Source: Euborellia annulipes (lineage: Eukaryota; Arthropoda; Insecta; Dermaptera; Anisolabididae). Taken from it: DNA of 64,000 nucleotides. Under the pieces are notes generated by a model. The model was not told the origin of the DNA, searched no databases, and saw nothing but the letters and a program-made list of their open reading frames with translations. The stretch covers positions 1 to 64,000 of the forward strand of contig JAKCPI010001777.1 in assembly GCA_023213315.1 (NCBI GenBank), read 5' to 3'. The translations under genes and the position numbers were made by a program. The number at the start of each line of letters is the position of its first letter. The stretch's first letter is position 1. Positions 21,901-31,850 of this stretch are shown piece after piece.

Positions 21901-22010
21901 TTCGCATTTAATGACGTCATCGGGCTGTTTTGTTCTAATCAAATGCAAATGGCAAGAGGGGTTCATTTTCCTCTCCTATCTCTGTCTATCTCTCGCTTAC
22001 AGGTGTCTTA
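21895..22010. promoter_or_regulatory. Candidate cis-regulatory element (CRE plus octamer)
   Basis: A palindromic full CRE TGACGTCA (21912-21919) lies 23 bp upstream of an intact octamer ATGCAAAT (21943-21950), with CATTTAATGACG and AATCAAATG around them. CREB/ATF and POU factors are the classic binders. The stretch is non-repetitive within the window and less AT-biased than its flanks. Whether it is conserved is unknown. Confidence 0.35.
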
Positions 22011-23850
22011 ACTCTTCCGTTTTTTAGACATTATACATCCAAGTGTTATAATATAAATTAGAATTAGCATGCTTAACGGTTTTATTTATAGCCAGTTTTG
22101 TTTTGATATATCGCAAGCATCCGGAAATGGGCGGACAAGGGCTAAATTGCCCTTGAAGATAAATCAAATTGCAATTCATATTTATTGGCAAGTAGTATTT
22201 GCCAATTTTGGTTTCAATTTTTATTCTTTTAACTATGTTTCTAGTTCACTTTCTCTAATTATTCGTAAATATCCAGGTTATAATTCACTTTTTTTAGACA
22301 ACTAATTACTATGTTGAAATAGGAATTTATTATTTTATAAGATGCGGCAAAGTTTTCTTTTACATGTTGATTTGGAAATCGAAGAAAAATGAAAATAAGT
22401 CTGAAATTAATTAATTAATAATCATAGTGTTTTTAATATAAAATTGGATACCGTTATGAACAGTGTCGTACATGAAATTTTTATAGGTCGGTGTTTGATA
22501 AATTTTTTTTTGTTTTTATTATTTAATTTTTGCCCCGGGCCTTAGATAAAAGTCTCGCTTCTTGTTCTAGGAGTTCATTTTTCGAATATGTATTCAAATT
22601 ATAATGAATGCTAATTATTTATTAGCCCCATTGAATCTAAAGTAGAGCCCTGCACTGTACGGTTAGCCCCTAGGTCCCTATCCCGCGGGCTTTGAAGGTC
22701 ATAAAAAAATTACTGGCTGGAAGCAAGTCTAAATAATCTAAAAAAAATTTAAGATATTTCTTTTTCCGACATCTGAGTTTTTCTATTATATATGAATTTG
22801 AGTCCGGTACGAGCTGACTTGAAAAAATTACGGGCCGGGTACGGGCGGGAGGTAAAAAATTTCACTTTAAAAAAATACTGGCCAAAAAATAATCGACCTG
22901 TGCCTCTTGATCAATGATTATTTATGAGAACTTTTCATTTTAAATAATCCATATCCATTCATTTGATTTCTTTTACAAAGTATTTTTCTCCCCTCCATAT
23001 TTTATGTAGTTAATAAAAAAAATAAACTTATTGATATTTTTTAGTAGAGTAAATGAGAATTTAATAAACTCTGTTAGGAAGATAAGGCAAATATTTAATA
23101 TCAATAAATAGTTAATTTTTATTTAAACCATTGCAAAAAAAAAAAAAAAAAAAAAAACCTAAGAGCATTTGATAAATGAAAAAGGTAAAAAAAAAATCCT
23201 TCACTTATTAAAATAATAAAATTATTTTTTATTAAACTCAAATATTATATTATTAAAAGATATGGAATTGAAATTGAATAGTAAAAGTTATCTTTCATCC
23301 TTCCTTTAAATTTTAATTAGGAAATGAATTTTGAGAATACAGGAAGAGGGGACAGGATAGAATTTTATCTCTCTCCTCTCCCTTCTTTTTATTTTACTCT
23401 TTCATAAAGATTTTTTTTTAAATAAAGCTTAACCACTACTAAATTGTATCCGAATTTAGGCGTGTGCCTTCGACTAGAACTGATTTTATCATTAAAATGA
23501 TTATTTTACCGCTTTTATTTTATTTCCTCTTAAGCTTACACTACTTTAAGATAGAACCAAGTTTTGAAATTTAATTTTAAATAATGCTGTAAAATTTTTT
23601 TTTTTAAGTAAAAATTAATTGGTTGACTAGTATACTGTAGACCAAAGAAGGGAATGACTACAATGTCGCATCTAAATTTAGTTAGTGAACGATCTTAGTT
23701 TTTGTGAATATTAAAATAAATCGCGTTAAGTCAATCTTAAGTCAATGTCACTTCTCAGTACTCAGTTTTTACATACCACTATATCTCCAAAATAAAATAA
23801 TTTTATTATACAGAGTGCCAATTTAAAATTAAACAACTAGAAAATTGAGA
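22011..23850. other. AT-rich DNA, no gene
   Basis: Includes the 78-codon ORF 22069-22305 with no recognised domain, a GC-richer patch at 22640-22700 and 22800-22855 (CGGGCCGGGTACGGGCGGGA) of unknown origin, and an A run at about 23135-23157. A faint similarity between the two GC patches could mark the ends of an old MITE, but I could not pair them. Confidence 0.4.
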
Positions 23851-23856
23851 TCGTGA

Positions 23857-24044
23857 GGTAACAAACAAAAGGAATGATTATTTTGAAATTCGTAAAAATT
23901 TGATACAGAAGTTTCGAAATTAGTTACTGTCGTTTCCACAGGCGGCACTTTAGGCCAAATACAGAGCCCCTAATTACTGAAGCCCTGTTGGCGAATGAAA
24001 CTTCTGTATCAGATTTTTACAAGTTTCAAAATTAACATGTTACC
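23857..24044. mobile_element. Foldback MITE F4
   Basis: 188 bp with inverted arms. The left arm runs GGTAACA ... ATTTTGAAATTCGTAAAAAT then TGATACAGAAGTTTC; the right arm is GAAACTTCTGTATCAGATTT then TACAAGTTTCAAAAT ... GTTACC. The core 36-bp arms differ at only a few positions. The central loop is GC-richer (GGCGGCACTTTAGGCC). No ORF and no clear target duplication. Confidence 0.65.
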
Positions 24045-24671
24045 TTTTTTTTTTCATTATTCTATTGATTATTGTTCTGTATAGGCTTATTATTAATAAT
24101 AAAATCAAGGTGTCCTTAGACACTTTAGATTTTATAATAATAATAAATTTATTTTTCTCATTTCTTAAAGTTTTTGTTCAAATTTGTACACCCACAAATA
24201 TTATTATTTGATTTTATTCACATTTCCTCACTTTGAATTTTTATATCTACATCTAATCGTAGAAGAATTTTTAGTCTTCTAACGAAAAGAGTGACTTTTC
24301 TGCTCTACAAATGCATCTTGGATAAACAAAGAATTATTCAATTCATATAAGCTAAACTCGGGCTTACACTCACATAGATTTATTAATACTCAGTTTTAGT
24401 CATCATTTATATAGTTAACAATTAGAATTAGATATATCTAATAGAAAGTAAATAATCACCTCCCCACCCCCCACTCAATGTTTTGATAATTTAATTTATC
24501 AATTATGCAGTAGTATATATCACATTTATTTAATAAACTTGGTTTAAATAAACATCCATTCTATTGAATTAATTAAACAATCCACCTACACGTTTCATGT
24601 TGTTAATTAAATGATAACTTGAACACATTTTAAGGGTCATCTTAAATAACACTTTTAATTTAATATTTCGA

Positions 24672-24702
24672 TAGAGGGGAGGGGGGAGGGGGGGGCGAAG
24701 AG
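24672..24702 (+). repeat. G-rich run, potential G-quadruplex
   Basis: GAGGGGAGGGGGGAGGGGGG gives four G runs separated by single A bases, a sequence able to fold into a G-quadruplex. The rest of 24050-25140 is AT-rich with nothing else identified. Confidence 0.4.
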
Positions 24703-25144
24703 TTCAAAAGGAATGAATATTAATTGGACTCATTTCAAGTTAGTTTTGACCTTCAATCAATAAGGAAGCCATTAGAATGAATGACGGCTTTGTCTTCGCT
24801 TATTATTTATGTCCAGGCCATCTGAACACAATGTTTATAAGATATTAGAAACTGTTGACATTTATATAAGATCATAAAGTTGCTTAATTAATATTAAAAC
24901 GAAAATTATTTCTCGGATGGGATTTATTTATCTTTTTAAATTTATTAACAGGTGATTCTAAAAATATACTTTAAAAAAAAGTATTTTTTTAAATATGATT
25001 TTTATAACTTGGAGTAAGTAGTACATAGCTAACCTTCAATAAATACGATTATATTAGCTATTAAAATTGATGAGAACTTTCCCACCTCTGAAATTATCTT
25101 AAAATAATAAATAAATGATAAGGTAGATAAATATTTTTTTTTTT

Positions 25145-25420
25145 TCGAGTAAAAATGATTAAAAATGATTGAGGGATCCACACGCCCGCAGCTAGTCTGC
25201 ATAGTGAATCTTTAGAGGCACACAGACATATACACGCCCGCACAAGGGACACACAGGGATACATACGCCCGCACCAGGGACACACACAGTAGATCGAAAG
25301 TGACCAGAGGAAAAATGTCTGTCCCTGGTGCGGGCGTGTGGATCCCTGTGTATCCCTAAAGGTTCACTATGCAGACCAGCTGCGGGCGATCTCGATCATT
25401 TTTAATCATTTTTACTCGGG
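25145..25420. mobile_element. Palindromic element F2, copy 1
   Basis: A 276-bp near-palindrome. The left end is CGAGTAAAAATGATTAAAAA and the right end TTTTTAATCATTTTTACTCG. Arms carry GGATCCACACGCCCGCAGCT, CTGCATAGTGAA, a CACAGGGATACA block and CGCCCGCACCAGGGACACAC, mirrored on the other side. The left arm has an extra partial repeat of the CGCCCGCAC unit. A second copy is at 45441-45677. It is GC-richer than its surroundings and has no ORF of note (the 63-codon ORF 25094-25285 is a by-product). Confidence 0.75.
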
Positions 25421-25429
25421 TTTGGATTT

Positions 25430-26380
25430 TTAAATATTTTAATCAGCACTCTGCTTGACTTGGCAATTATAAAAGTAGAATCGTCTCCGAAATTTTTTAA
25501 ATTAGATTATTCTCCCCTTGTTATATAAATAATCGAATAGTGTAAGTCTTCTCTTATCATGTCTTTGTTAATACGAATTCCTACAATTATCTCCTAAGTC
25601 TATTTTTGGTTAAAGTGATTTTACTACAAATAAAAATCTTCCAATTTTTAAGGAGGTCGTATCTATCTTATCAATTCTTTATATTAAACCTATATTGGAA
25701 TGCACTTGACAATATCAACGTTATGACGTCAGAAATAATATTTTACATTTATTTTATGTGGCTATTGTTATTTGAAATAATGATTAAAATTTCTCATATT
25801 TTCATTTAGCTTTATTATTCAATTTTATAAATACATTTGTTCGTTATTTCATTCTTTTTTTGGAGTGGATTTTTCATCAATCACATATGTATAAGAGTGT
25901 TATTTTGATTTCGGAATACTCTTTTTTAATTCGTTTGGTTAATCGGCGTTCATTTAAAGTTCAGACAATTTTAATTATTTTTAACTTTGCCCACCAACTG
26001 AAGGTTAGTAAAATAAGTCGAAATTGAACCGAAGCTGCCAAAATGCCTTTTGAAATATTTAGAATCCATTTAAGTAGTTTTTGGAATGCTTGTATGCCAA
26101 CAACAATTCAAAAACTATTTATTTGTTTTGAAATTTTCCTTACAAAGGGGGCAAGATTTGAAAAACTTTTAATAAACATCAGATCAGATTCAGTAATAAA
26201 ATAACCTACTTAAATACTATATTTATTTCTCGTAATGAAAGTAGTTGTGCAGCCAGGAGAATAGAAAATTATTTAAAAAACGTTCGCTCATGCTGACATT
26301 AGTCCCCCGCTTCTCTGAATTAGAAATTATTTTTAACATATTGGTTGACACGGGCCCTCCGAAAAATCATTTATTTTGTA
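25430..26380. other. AT-rich DNA, nothing identified
   Basis: No tRNA-like, ribozyme-like or repeat signal recognised. The 67-codon ORF at 25606-25809 is hydrophobic because of T-rich sequence. Confidence 0.45.
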
Positions 26381-26416
26381 CTGATGATGACCAGGCGTGA
26401 TGTCGGTCGAAATATT
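26381..26416 (+). ncRNA. Hammerhead-like motif with UAU cleavage region
   Basis: CTGATGA (26381-26387), a 4-bp helix II (GACC 26389-26392 with GGTC 26405-26408, loop of 12), then GAAA (26409-26412) followed by TATTT. Both catalytic boxes are canonical. Helix III would be AU/AU and the cleavage base U, which is poor for catalysis. It lies only 75 bp upstream of the minus-strand motif at 26492. Confidence 0.4.
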
Positions 26417-26491
26417 TACGATTTAAATTGATGTGAGAGGCGTCCACTAGCGGCTGGTTTTATTCTCCGATTCCTTCTTTATTTAAATTCT

Positions 26492-26538
26492 TTTGGTCGA
26501 CGTTTCGGACGCCAATCGCGTCCTTCTTCGGGACCAAA
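26492..26538 (-). ncRNA. Hammerhead ribozyme-like fold, all three helices
   Basis: On the minus strand: helix I TTTGGTC/GACCAAA (7 perfect pairs, 26532-26538 with 26492-26498), box CCGAAGA (26531-26525), helix II GGACGC/GCGTCC (6 perfect pairs, 26523-26518 with 26512-26507), then GAAACGTC with AC/GU helix III and a GUC cleavage triplet. It departs from consensus only at U4 of CUGANGA (U to C), which is expected to impair catalysis. Preserved pairing implies a structured RNA origin, probably the end of a Penelope-like element or retrozyme. Confidence 0.6.
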
Positions 26539-26539
26539 G

Positions 26540-27598
26540 GTTGTTAGGTGTAATATATAGAATATTTGTACAATATTAAGAGTATAGTGGGGGGTTTGTT
26601 CGGCTTAGTCTGACCATTTATACCTTTTCAGTTTTTTATTTTTATTTTTCCCTCTTGACTGCTGAAATCATATAGGGAATTTCATATATCTTTATATCAT
26701 TTTATACCAAAAGCAACCGGGTGACGTTCCACACCGGGTTCCTGGAGGCTACCTATTCGAGGATTTCTTCACTTGAATTTTTGAAATTGTATACCTTAAT
26801 TTGCTAAATTAATCGGCAATTCCAAGAATTCAAATGATTTTCGTTTCTTCTGCTTGCCCCAGCGACCCTTGGAGACATATTTGAATTTCGAAGTAAAACC
26901 CTACCATTTTATCTTGAGAAATCCTTCTTATTATCTTGAGCTTTTTTTTTTATTTTTAAAACGCACGGCGCATTAATCCATTCGCTTGGTGTTCTTCGAA
27001 TTTTCACCATTTACTTATTGTCTATGAAGCAGGGGCTGTAATCGTGAACGCCTTTCTTCCTGGTAGACTTTTCGTGGGTGTTCTATCTCACCCTCTTGAT
27101 GTCGTCATCGCGTTCAACCCACGACTCCAACCCTTCGCCTCCCATCTCTCCCCATCTTCATCCAAAAGGATGCTTTTATCCTATTCTGGTTAAGGGACTC
27201 AGTTTCTCACTAGCGATCACAGAAAGTAACCAAACACAACCTCTTTTCAATCGAACACGATTTTAAATGTTTTTTCATTTATGAAATTTGACAAAGTGAT
27301 TTTGGAAAATCTCTCTCTCTCTGTGGCCGTAAGTAAATTTGTTCTAACTTCAACTCGTTCGATTATCAACTAAAACTCATATTTAACTAGCTCAACTAAA
27401 ACTCCCTTAAAAACTTTTTTTAACTTTCGACATTGAAGCCATATAGACAGACGTATAAGATAAATTATATTTATTCTACCGATTCTATTCCATATTTATT
27501 TAAATTAAGATTAAAATAAATTTTATCTGTTAGGACGGAAACTGATTTTTGAAAAATGTTCTTATCTCTATTCCAAGGGTCAGCAATCTAAATGTCAC
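26540..27598. other. Mixed AT-rich DNA, no supported gene
   Basis: Holds a moderately GC-rich patch at 27040-27200 (CCCACGACTCCAACCC...) with a 62-codon ORF (27078-27266) lacking any known domain, and GGGTGACGTTCCACACCGGG at 26710-26729. It could contain an untranslated exon but nothing defines its borders. Confidence 0.35.
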
Positions 27599-27603
27599 TT
27601 TAA

Positions 27604-28231
27604 GGGGCTACGGGAGCGAAGTGGTTACGCATGTTTTTCCCGCTAAGATGGCGTTGTGTGACATTAAAAGTATGCCCAAATATCAAGTAATTCAAAAATT
27701 TGCCAAGAGATGTCAAAATGGTAGCTAATAATATTGAATGCATTTGGTTGATTTTCATTGATCTTTTAACAATAAATACTTTATAAATGTTATTATATAT
27801 TATGTATCTTTTATAAAAGCATAAAAATATATAAATATAGGCCAGATATAGTCTAATAGGGAATCGGCTGTTAGACTAGCCTGCCATCTATTGCAAGAAT
27901 GCTGAACTAATTTGACAGTTGGTTTTTAAAGAAATCATCTAAGCTTATTTTAAAAATTTCTTAATTAATATGTGATTAATAATAACAATAAATTCATTTT
28001 TAAATTTAAAAAAAATTAAAGATTATTGGGACTGATTGTTTTTTTGTATTTGTTGATAACAAAAAAATTAATTTCGATAATTTTTTTAATAAGTCATTAA
28101 AAAAATTATAGCTCGATGTCCCAATAATCTCTTATGAATTTAATTCATTAAAAAAAAAAACCGCATTGAAAAATTCCTTATAATAGTCTAGTTTTTTTAA
28201 AAGTACGTTTAGACGTCGCTCCTGAATCCCC
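27604..28231 (+). mobile_element. TTAA-flanked DNA element (Kolobok/piggyBac-type), copy 1
   Basis: 628 bp between two TTAA tetranucleotides (27600-27603 and 28232-28235). The ends are GGGGCTACGGGAGCGA and TCGCTCCTGAATCCCC, inverted and imperfect. A TTAA duplication with G-rich ends fits Kolobok or piggyBac superfamilies; no transposase is present, so it is non-autonomous. Internally GATTATTGGGAC (28021-28032) and GTCCCAATAATC (28118-28129) form a second inverted repeat. A minus copy is at 36259. Confidence 0.65.
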
Positions 28232-28248
28232 TTAAGTGCATGCAGGCA

Positions 28249-28494
28249 CATGGGCGTAGCCAGGGGGAGGCAGGGGGGCCGTTGCCTCTCCTGGCTTGTC
28301 CTAAAAATTAAAAAAAAAAAACAAATATATATTTTTCCCATTGGGAATTTTTTTTTAACGGCCCAATCCACTACATTAATTTAATTTTTTTTCTTTAAAT
28401 AAATAATAATCTATGTATATATTAATTGCAACCCCCCCTCTCGGCCTAGCGAGGGGTTGCCCCCCCCCTAACAAGATGTCTGGCTACGCCCATG
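28249..28494. mobile_element. hAT-type MITE with perfect ends
   Basis: 246 bp with a perfect 15-bp inverted end CATGGGCGTAGCCAG (28249-28263) / CTGGCTACGCCCATG (28480-28494). A perfect 8-bp target duplication TGCAGGCA lies at 28241-28248 and 28495-28502. G-rich (28264-28280) and C-rich (28430-28470) subterminal tracts resemble those of the 15690 copy. The intact duplication indicates a comparatively young insertion. The 79-codon minus ORF here is not a gene. Confidence 0.9.
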
Positions 28495-28790
28495 TGCAGG
28501 CATTTTTCAAATGTATTGATTGCTTACTGTAAGATAGGCAACCAATTTGGGAATTTTTTGTTTGATCTTGTCTAGAGATTAAATCTCTAGTTGTTAATTT
28601 CTAGTGAGATTTAACAAATGAGTTTCTAACATTTCTGGAGCAATTAATCGAAAAACTAATTTTGTCTCTCTTCCAACAAGACCAAATGAAGCAAGTAAAT
28701 ACAAAATACACCAATGCCTTTTCATTCTCTTTCTAAAAGAAAATGCGTTATTAACACTCAAAAGACTTGAATAAATGCTAGTAAAAGTAT

Positions 28791-28962
28791 TTTTTTTTTT
28801 TTTTTTTAAGGTCCCTCTCGGCATCTAAGGCCATTTAGACCCCATCCCTATTTATTTCAAATGATTTGTAGTCAAATCAAATGAAATAAATTTTTCTCGC
28901 TTGGGATGGGAAGGAACCCGGGACCCGGTGGAGAAGAAGTCTCCCAGAGCAGGCCCCGGGCA
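28791..28962 (-). mobile_element. tRNA-derived SINE, full length
   Basis: A perfect 12-bp target duplication TAGTAAAAGTAT (28779-28790 and 28963-28974) encloses about 172 bp. On the minus strand it starts with a degenerate tRNA-like head (CCCGGGGCCTGCTCTGGGAG... with CGGGTCCCGGGTTCCTTCCC as B box region), then TCCCAAGCGAGAAAAATTTA, a body with CAAATCATTTGAAATAAATA, and the AAATGGCCTTAGATGCCGA tail plus a poly-A tract. Same family as 31063. Confidence 0.8.
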
Positions 28963-28979
28963 TAGTAAAAGTATAATAA

Positions 28980-29910
28980 GCATCATTAAATGAAATCTTT
29001 GAGGTCTTTTAACGTCATTATTAAGTAACTTAGGTATGTTTACATCAACATCGTTTAAAATATAAAGGGTGAATGTGAAGAAAATTTGATTTGTTCCCCT
29101 AATTTCATGGCTAATATATTACAAGACTTCAAAGAAAGAGTCAAGTCCTTCAAACGAGTTTTTAAATTAGCTCATAACCAACTCGAAATGATCCACTCAA
29201 ACATATTTAAAAGGTATCATTAGTTTTAGTATTTTTTTAGTATATACTCGCAAATATGTTCATCATATAAACTATAAAAAGTTTATTTATCTATTTGATA
29301 TAGTGTTCTAATCACGAATAACCTTTATTTTTTTTATTGATTAAAATATTTTGTCTTTTTACTCTCTTTCTGTTCGGTCATTAGTGTGTCAGACCTGACA
29401 CTTTTTTTGTTACTTTCATGGGAATGATACTGAGGTGGGCTCCCGTTTTGAGAGTCGAATAATTTATTGCTATAAGGTGGATTTGAACTCAAGTTGTCTT
29501 CAAACTCAGGATTATAAGCTTAACTGCTTTGTCCCCTCGGTTAATCGCCTCCTCCTTTTTTACACTACTTGATATTACGCTGTTTTAATTCCCGAAATTA
29601 ACATTAATTAGGAACCTCAATAATCTTTTTAAAAATTTGAATAGTGAAACGTGGCTGTAGCTCTTTTTATAATCATAGTATTGGATTTTACTATGATTGA
29701 AGTAGTTGTCATCGATGAGAATCTGACAATTGGAAATGGATCATTTAATTGACAAATTCATTGAGTCTGGCATTTGGGTTGCCTATCTTCTAGTAATCAA
29801 TGAATTTCAAAAACGCCTGATATATAAAGGGACTTTTAAAGTTTTCGGACTCCTGGATTTTTTGAAGATAAGATCTTAATCCAAAAGATAATTCCAGCCC
29901 TAAAAGATAT
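28980..29910. other. AT-rich DNA with a short recurring word
   Basis: GTTCTAATCACGAATAA at 29304-29320 repeats a word at 7202. No gene is visible. The stretch also includes the tRNA-like relic listed at 29472. Confidence 0.4.
29472..29545 (-). tRNA. tRNA-like relic
   Basis: On the minus strand GGGGACAAAGCAGTTAAGC resembles an A box and GAGTTCAAATCC a B box, with plausible spacing. The acceptor stem does not close and the T-stem is poor, so it is at most a decayed SINE head or pseudogene. Confidence 0.35.
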
Positions 29911-29998
29911 ATTATTTCTTAATCATGTTTCTAACTATTCTCAGGCATTATAAATACTGTATTATAACTGTTTGGCTCCCTCAATTATTATAAAGTCC

Positions 29999-30122
29999 AA
30001 TCGAAGGTGATTTAAAGATGCCTGGCGCAGCCTAAAACTCGTAAAATTGCATTTATCACCTTTTTTCAAAAGTTGAAAGAAAATTTAGGTCGGTGAGATA
30101 TCTATAAAATACCTTCGATTGG
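29999..30122. repeat. Short inverted repeat, possible MITE
   Basis: CCAATCGAAGGT (29999-30010) and ACCTTCGATTGG (30111-30122) are a perfect 12-bp inverted pair around 100 bp of unique sequence containing GATGCCTGGCGCAGCC. The length fits a tiny MITE but no target duplication is certain. Confidence 0.45.
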
Positions 30123-30207
30123 GTTGAATTTTATATTCCTTGGATATTCTTTTGAGGGAAGAGATGAATTAATTGTAAAATTTCAAAGAAAAGTGACCAA
30201 ATTTCCA

Positions 30208-30262
30208 AGGTCTTTTTCGGCATCAAAGGCACCCGTCTCTATTTATTTCAATTGGATTGGTA
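30208..30262 (-). mobile_element. SINE tail fragment
   Basis: TTTTTCGGCATCAAAGGC then a TCTCTATTTATTTCAA word: reverse complement of the shared SINE tail with a short deletion. No head is present. Confidence 0.55.
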
Positions 30263-31062
30263 GACAATCAAAATTCAGATTTAGTTTTTTTATATATTTA
30301 GGAGCAATACATTTTTCTAGAAATAGTAAACAGAGATTTAAAAAAAAAACCCATTCTTTATTTTTTGAGCCCACTAGGCGTTATTGTGATTTCTTAATCA
30401 TGTTTCTAACTATTTTCAGGCATTTTTATGTAGCCTATACGTTATAGTAAAACAAGTAATAAAAAAAAAAGAGAAAAGCAATAAAATTTTATTTATCTAC
30501 ATAACTATGTTCTACATTTTTACAATTAATTCATCACATTTTCTCCATTTTATGGATTAATATTCATAAAAAAAAGGCACAAGCAAGACTTCCTCATCAG
30601 CTAGCAAACGATCGTTTCTTATCATCCTTGGTCTATGTGTGTAAATTAAATTAACTATTCAAAAAAAAAACAAAAAAAAACACTGAGAAAGACGTCATTT
30701 ATTTAAAATAATTGACTTCCATCAATTTAAATAAACATGGACTGATAGTCAGTTTTATTAAACTTTTTTTTTATCGTTAATGATTAAATAGCCTCCGATA
30801 GCCTACCGAAAGACAAAAGTTTTAATAATAATGAATTGAAACATCCGGGATTTTGGGTGAAATCCTCTTACCAAAAAGGAATTAGGATCTTGTATCGAAT
30901 TCAAAATCTTCCAAAGAATTTAGGATCGGTTTACTAATTATTTTTCCGAGAATTTAGCTTAAAAATTCTCAAAAAAAAAAAAAAAAGCTTGACATGCCAC
31001 TAATTAAATTTCGATTATTATTATTATTTTTTTTTTTTAAATTAAAATAATATATTTTTGTT

Positions 31063-31243
31063 GCCCGGGAGCCGTGGCTCAGCGAGAAGACATTAGCCTC
31101 TCGTGCCGGAGTCCCGGGTTCGCTTCCCGTCCCAAGCGAGAAAAATTTATTTCATTTGATTTGACTGCAAATCATTTGAAATAAATAGGGATGGGGTCTA
31201 AATGGCCTTAGATGCCGAAAAAGACTTTAAAAAAAAATAATAA
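31063..31243 (+). mobile_element. tRNA-derived SINE, full length, reference copy
   Basis: About 180 bp flanked by TATTTTTGTTG (31052-31062 and 31244-31254). The head reads GAGCCGTGGCTCAGCGAGAA (A box) and CCCGGGTTCGCTTCCCG (B box and T-arm, consensus GGTTCGANTCC with one change). Then come TCCCAAGCGAGAAAAATTTA, a body with the inverted words ATTTGATT/AAATCATTTG, the tail TAAATGGCCTTAGATGCCGA, and A-rich sequence. It is transcribed by polymerase III if active. Other tails of this family occur at 3140, 5155, 9062, 28791, 30208, 35780 and 39575. Confidence 0.85.
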
Positions 31244-31259
31244 TATTTTTGTTGTAAAC

Positions 31260-31514
31260 TTTTGTAGAACAATTGCACAAACTATTAGGTCACATTCCGT
31301 TTATTATTTTAACGTTAATTTTTTTTTGTAATTTATATTTTGAATAATAAATCAATAAATAATTAAGTTTAATTGTTCTATATAATTAATTTTAATAAAA
31401 AATATGTGTATTATAAAATAATCAGCCTGTGGTAAGAAAATATTAACGTAAAAGTAATTTAATGAATTTAACCTAAAAGGATTGAATTTAAAATTCGCGA
31501 ATTTTAATTTAGGT
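31260..31514. other. AT-rich DNA, nothing identified
   Basis: Plain AT-rich sequence. Confidence 0.5.
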
Positions 31515-31850
31515 CTAATTTTTGAAAAGAGAATCGGATTTTTGGGGTCGAGATTGTTTTACTTCCCCAATTGATCTAGATCTTAATGGATTTCGACCAT
31601 CCTTGCTGCTCAGGGGCTCACATCTTGTGGGTACGTGGATGGCGACCACGAGCTGCCCGAGCTGGCAGTCCTTCAGTTCTTTAAATGTCTGTCTCTTCCT
31701 TCCTCTTTTCATCAGGCGTCAGACCGTGAGACGGGCCGGCCTGTCCTATTCCCTAAAACGTCGGTCTGCTTTTCTCTCGGTCTCATTTCTTTATAAATTA
31801 ATTTTGCCGATCCCGACCCCTCATACAGATAAGGCAAAGATAGAATAAGA
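31515..31850. promoter_or_regulatory. GC-richer unique island, possible exon or UTR
   Basis: About 300 bp at near-balanced composition with open frames on both strands (108 codons plus, 31522-31848; 65 codons minus, 31515-31712). The phrases GGCGACCACGAGCTGCCCGA and CGTGAGACGGGCCGGCCTG are unlike the surroundings. Neither translation contains a domain I recognise. A conserved exon, a 5' UTR/promoter, or a fragment of an unlisted element are all possible. It does not match another part of the window. Confidence 0.3.

Larger units (their letters stand above)
29915..30424 (+). repeat. 35-bp direct repeat 475 bp apart
   Basis: TTTCTTAATCATGTTTCTAA and the following CTATTCTCAGGCATT at 29915-29949 recur at 30390-30424 with one mismatch. 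Between them lie a short inverted repeat (29999-30122) and a SINE tail (30208). This may be a local duplication whose interior diverged or was filled by insertions. The 107-codon ORF at 30124-30447 lies in this interval without a recognised domain. Confidence 0.5.

Noticed and set aside
22640..22860. Paired GC patches as a hAT MITE
   Set aside because: Ends do not pair and no 8-bp duplication was found.
30590..30612. CTGATGA on the minus strand near 30597 as another hammerhead
   Set aside because: No GAAA box follows at a workable distance.
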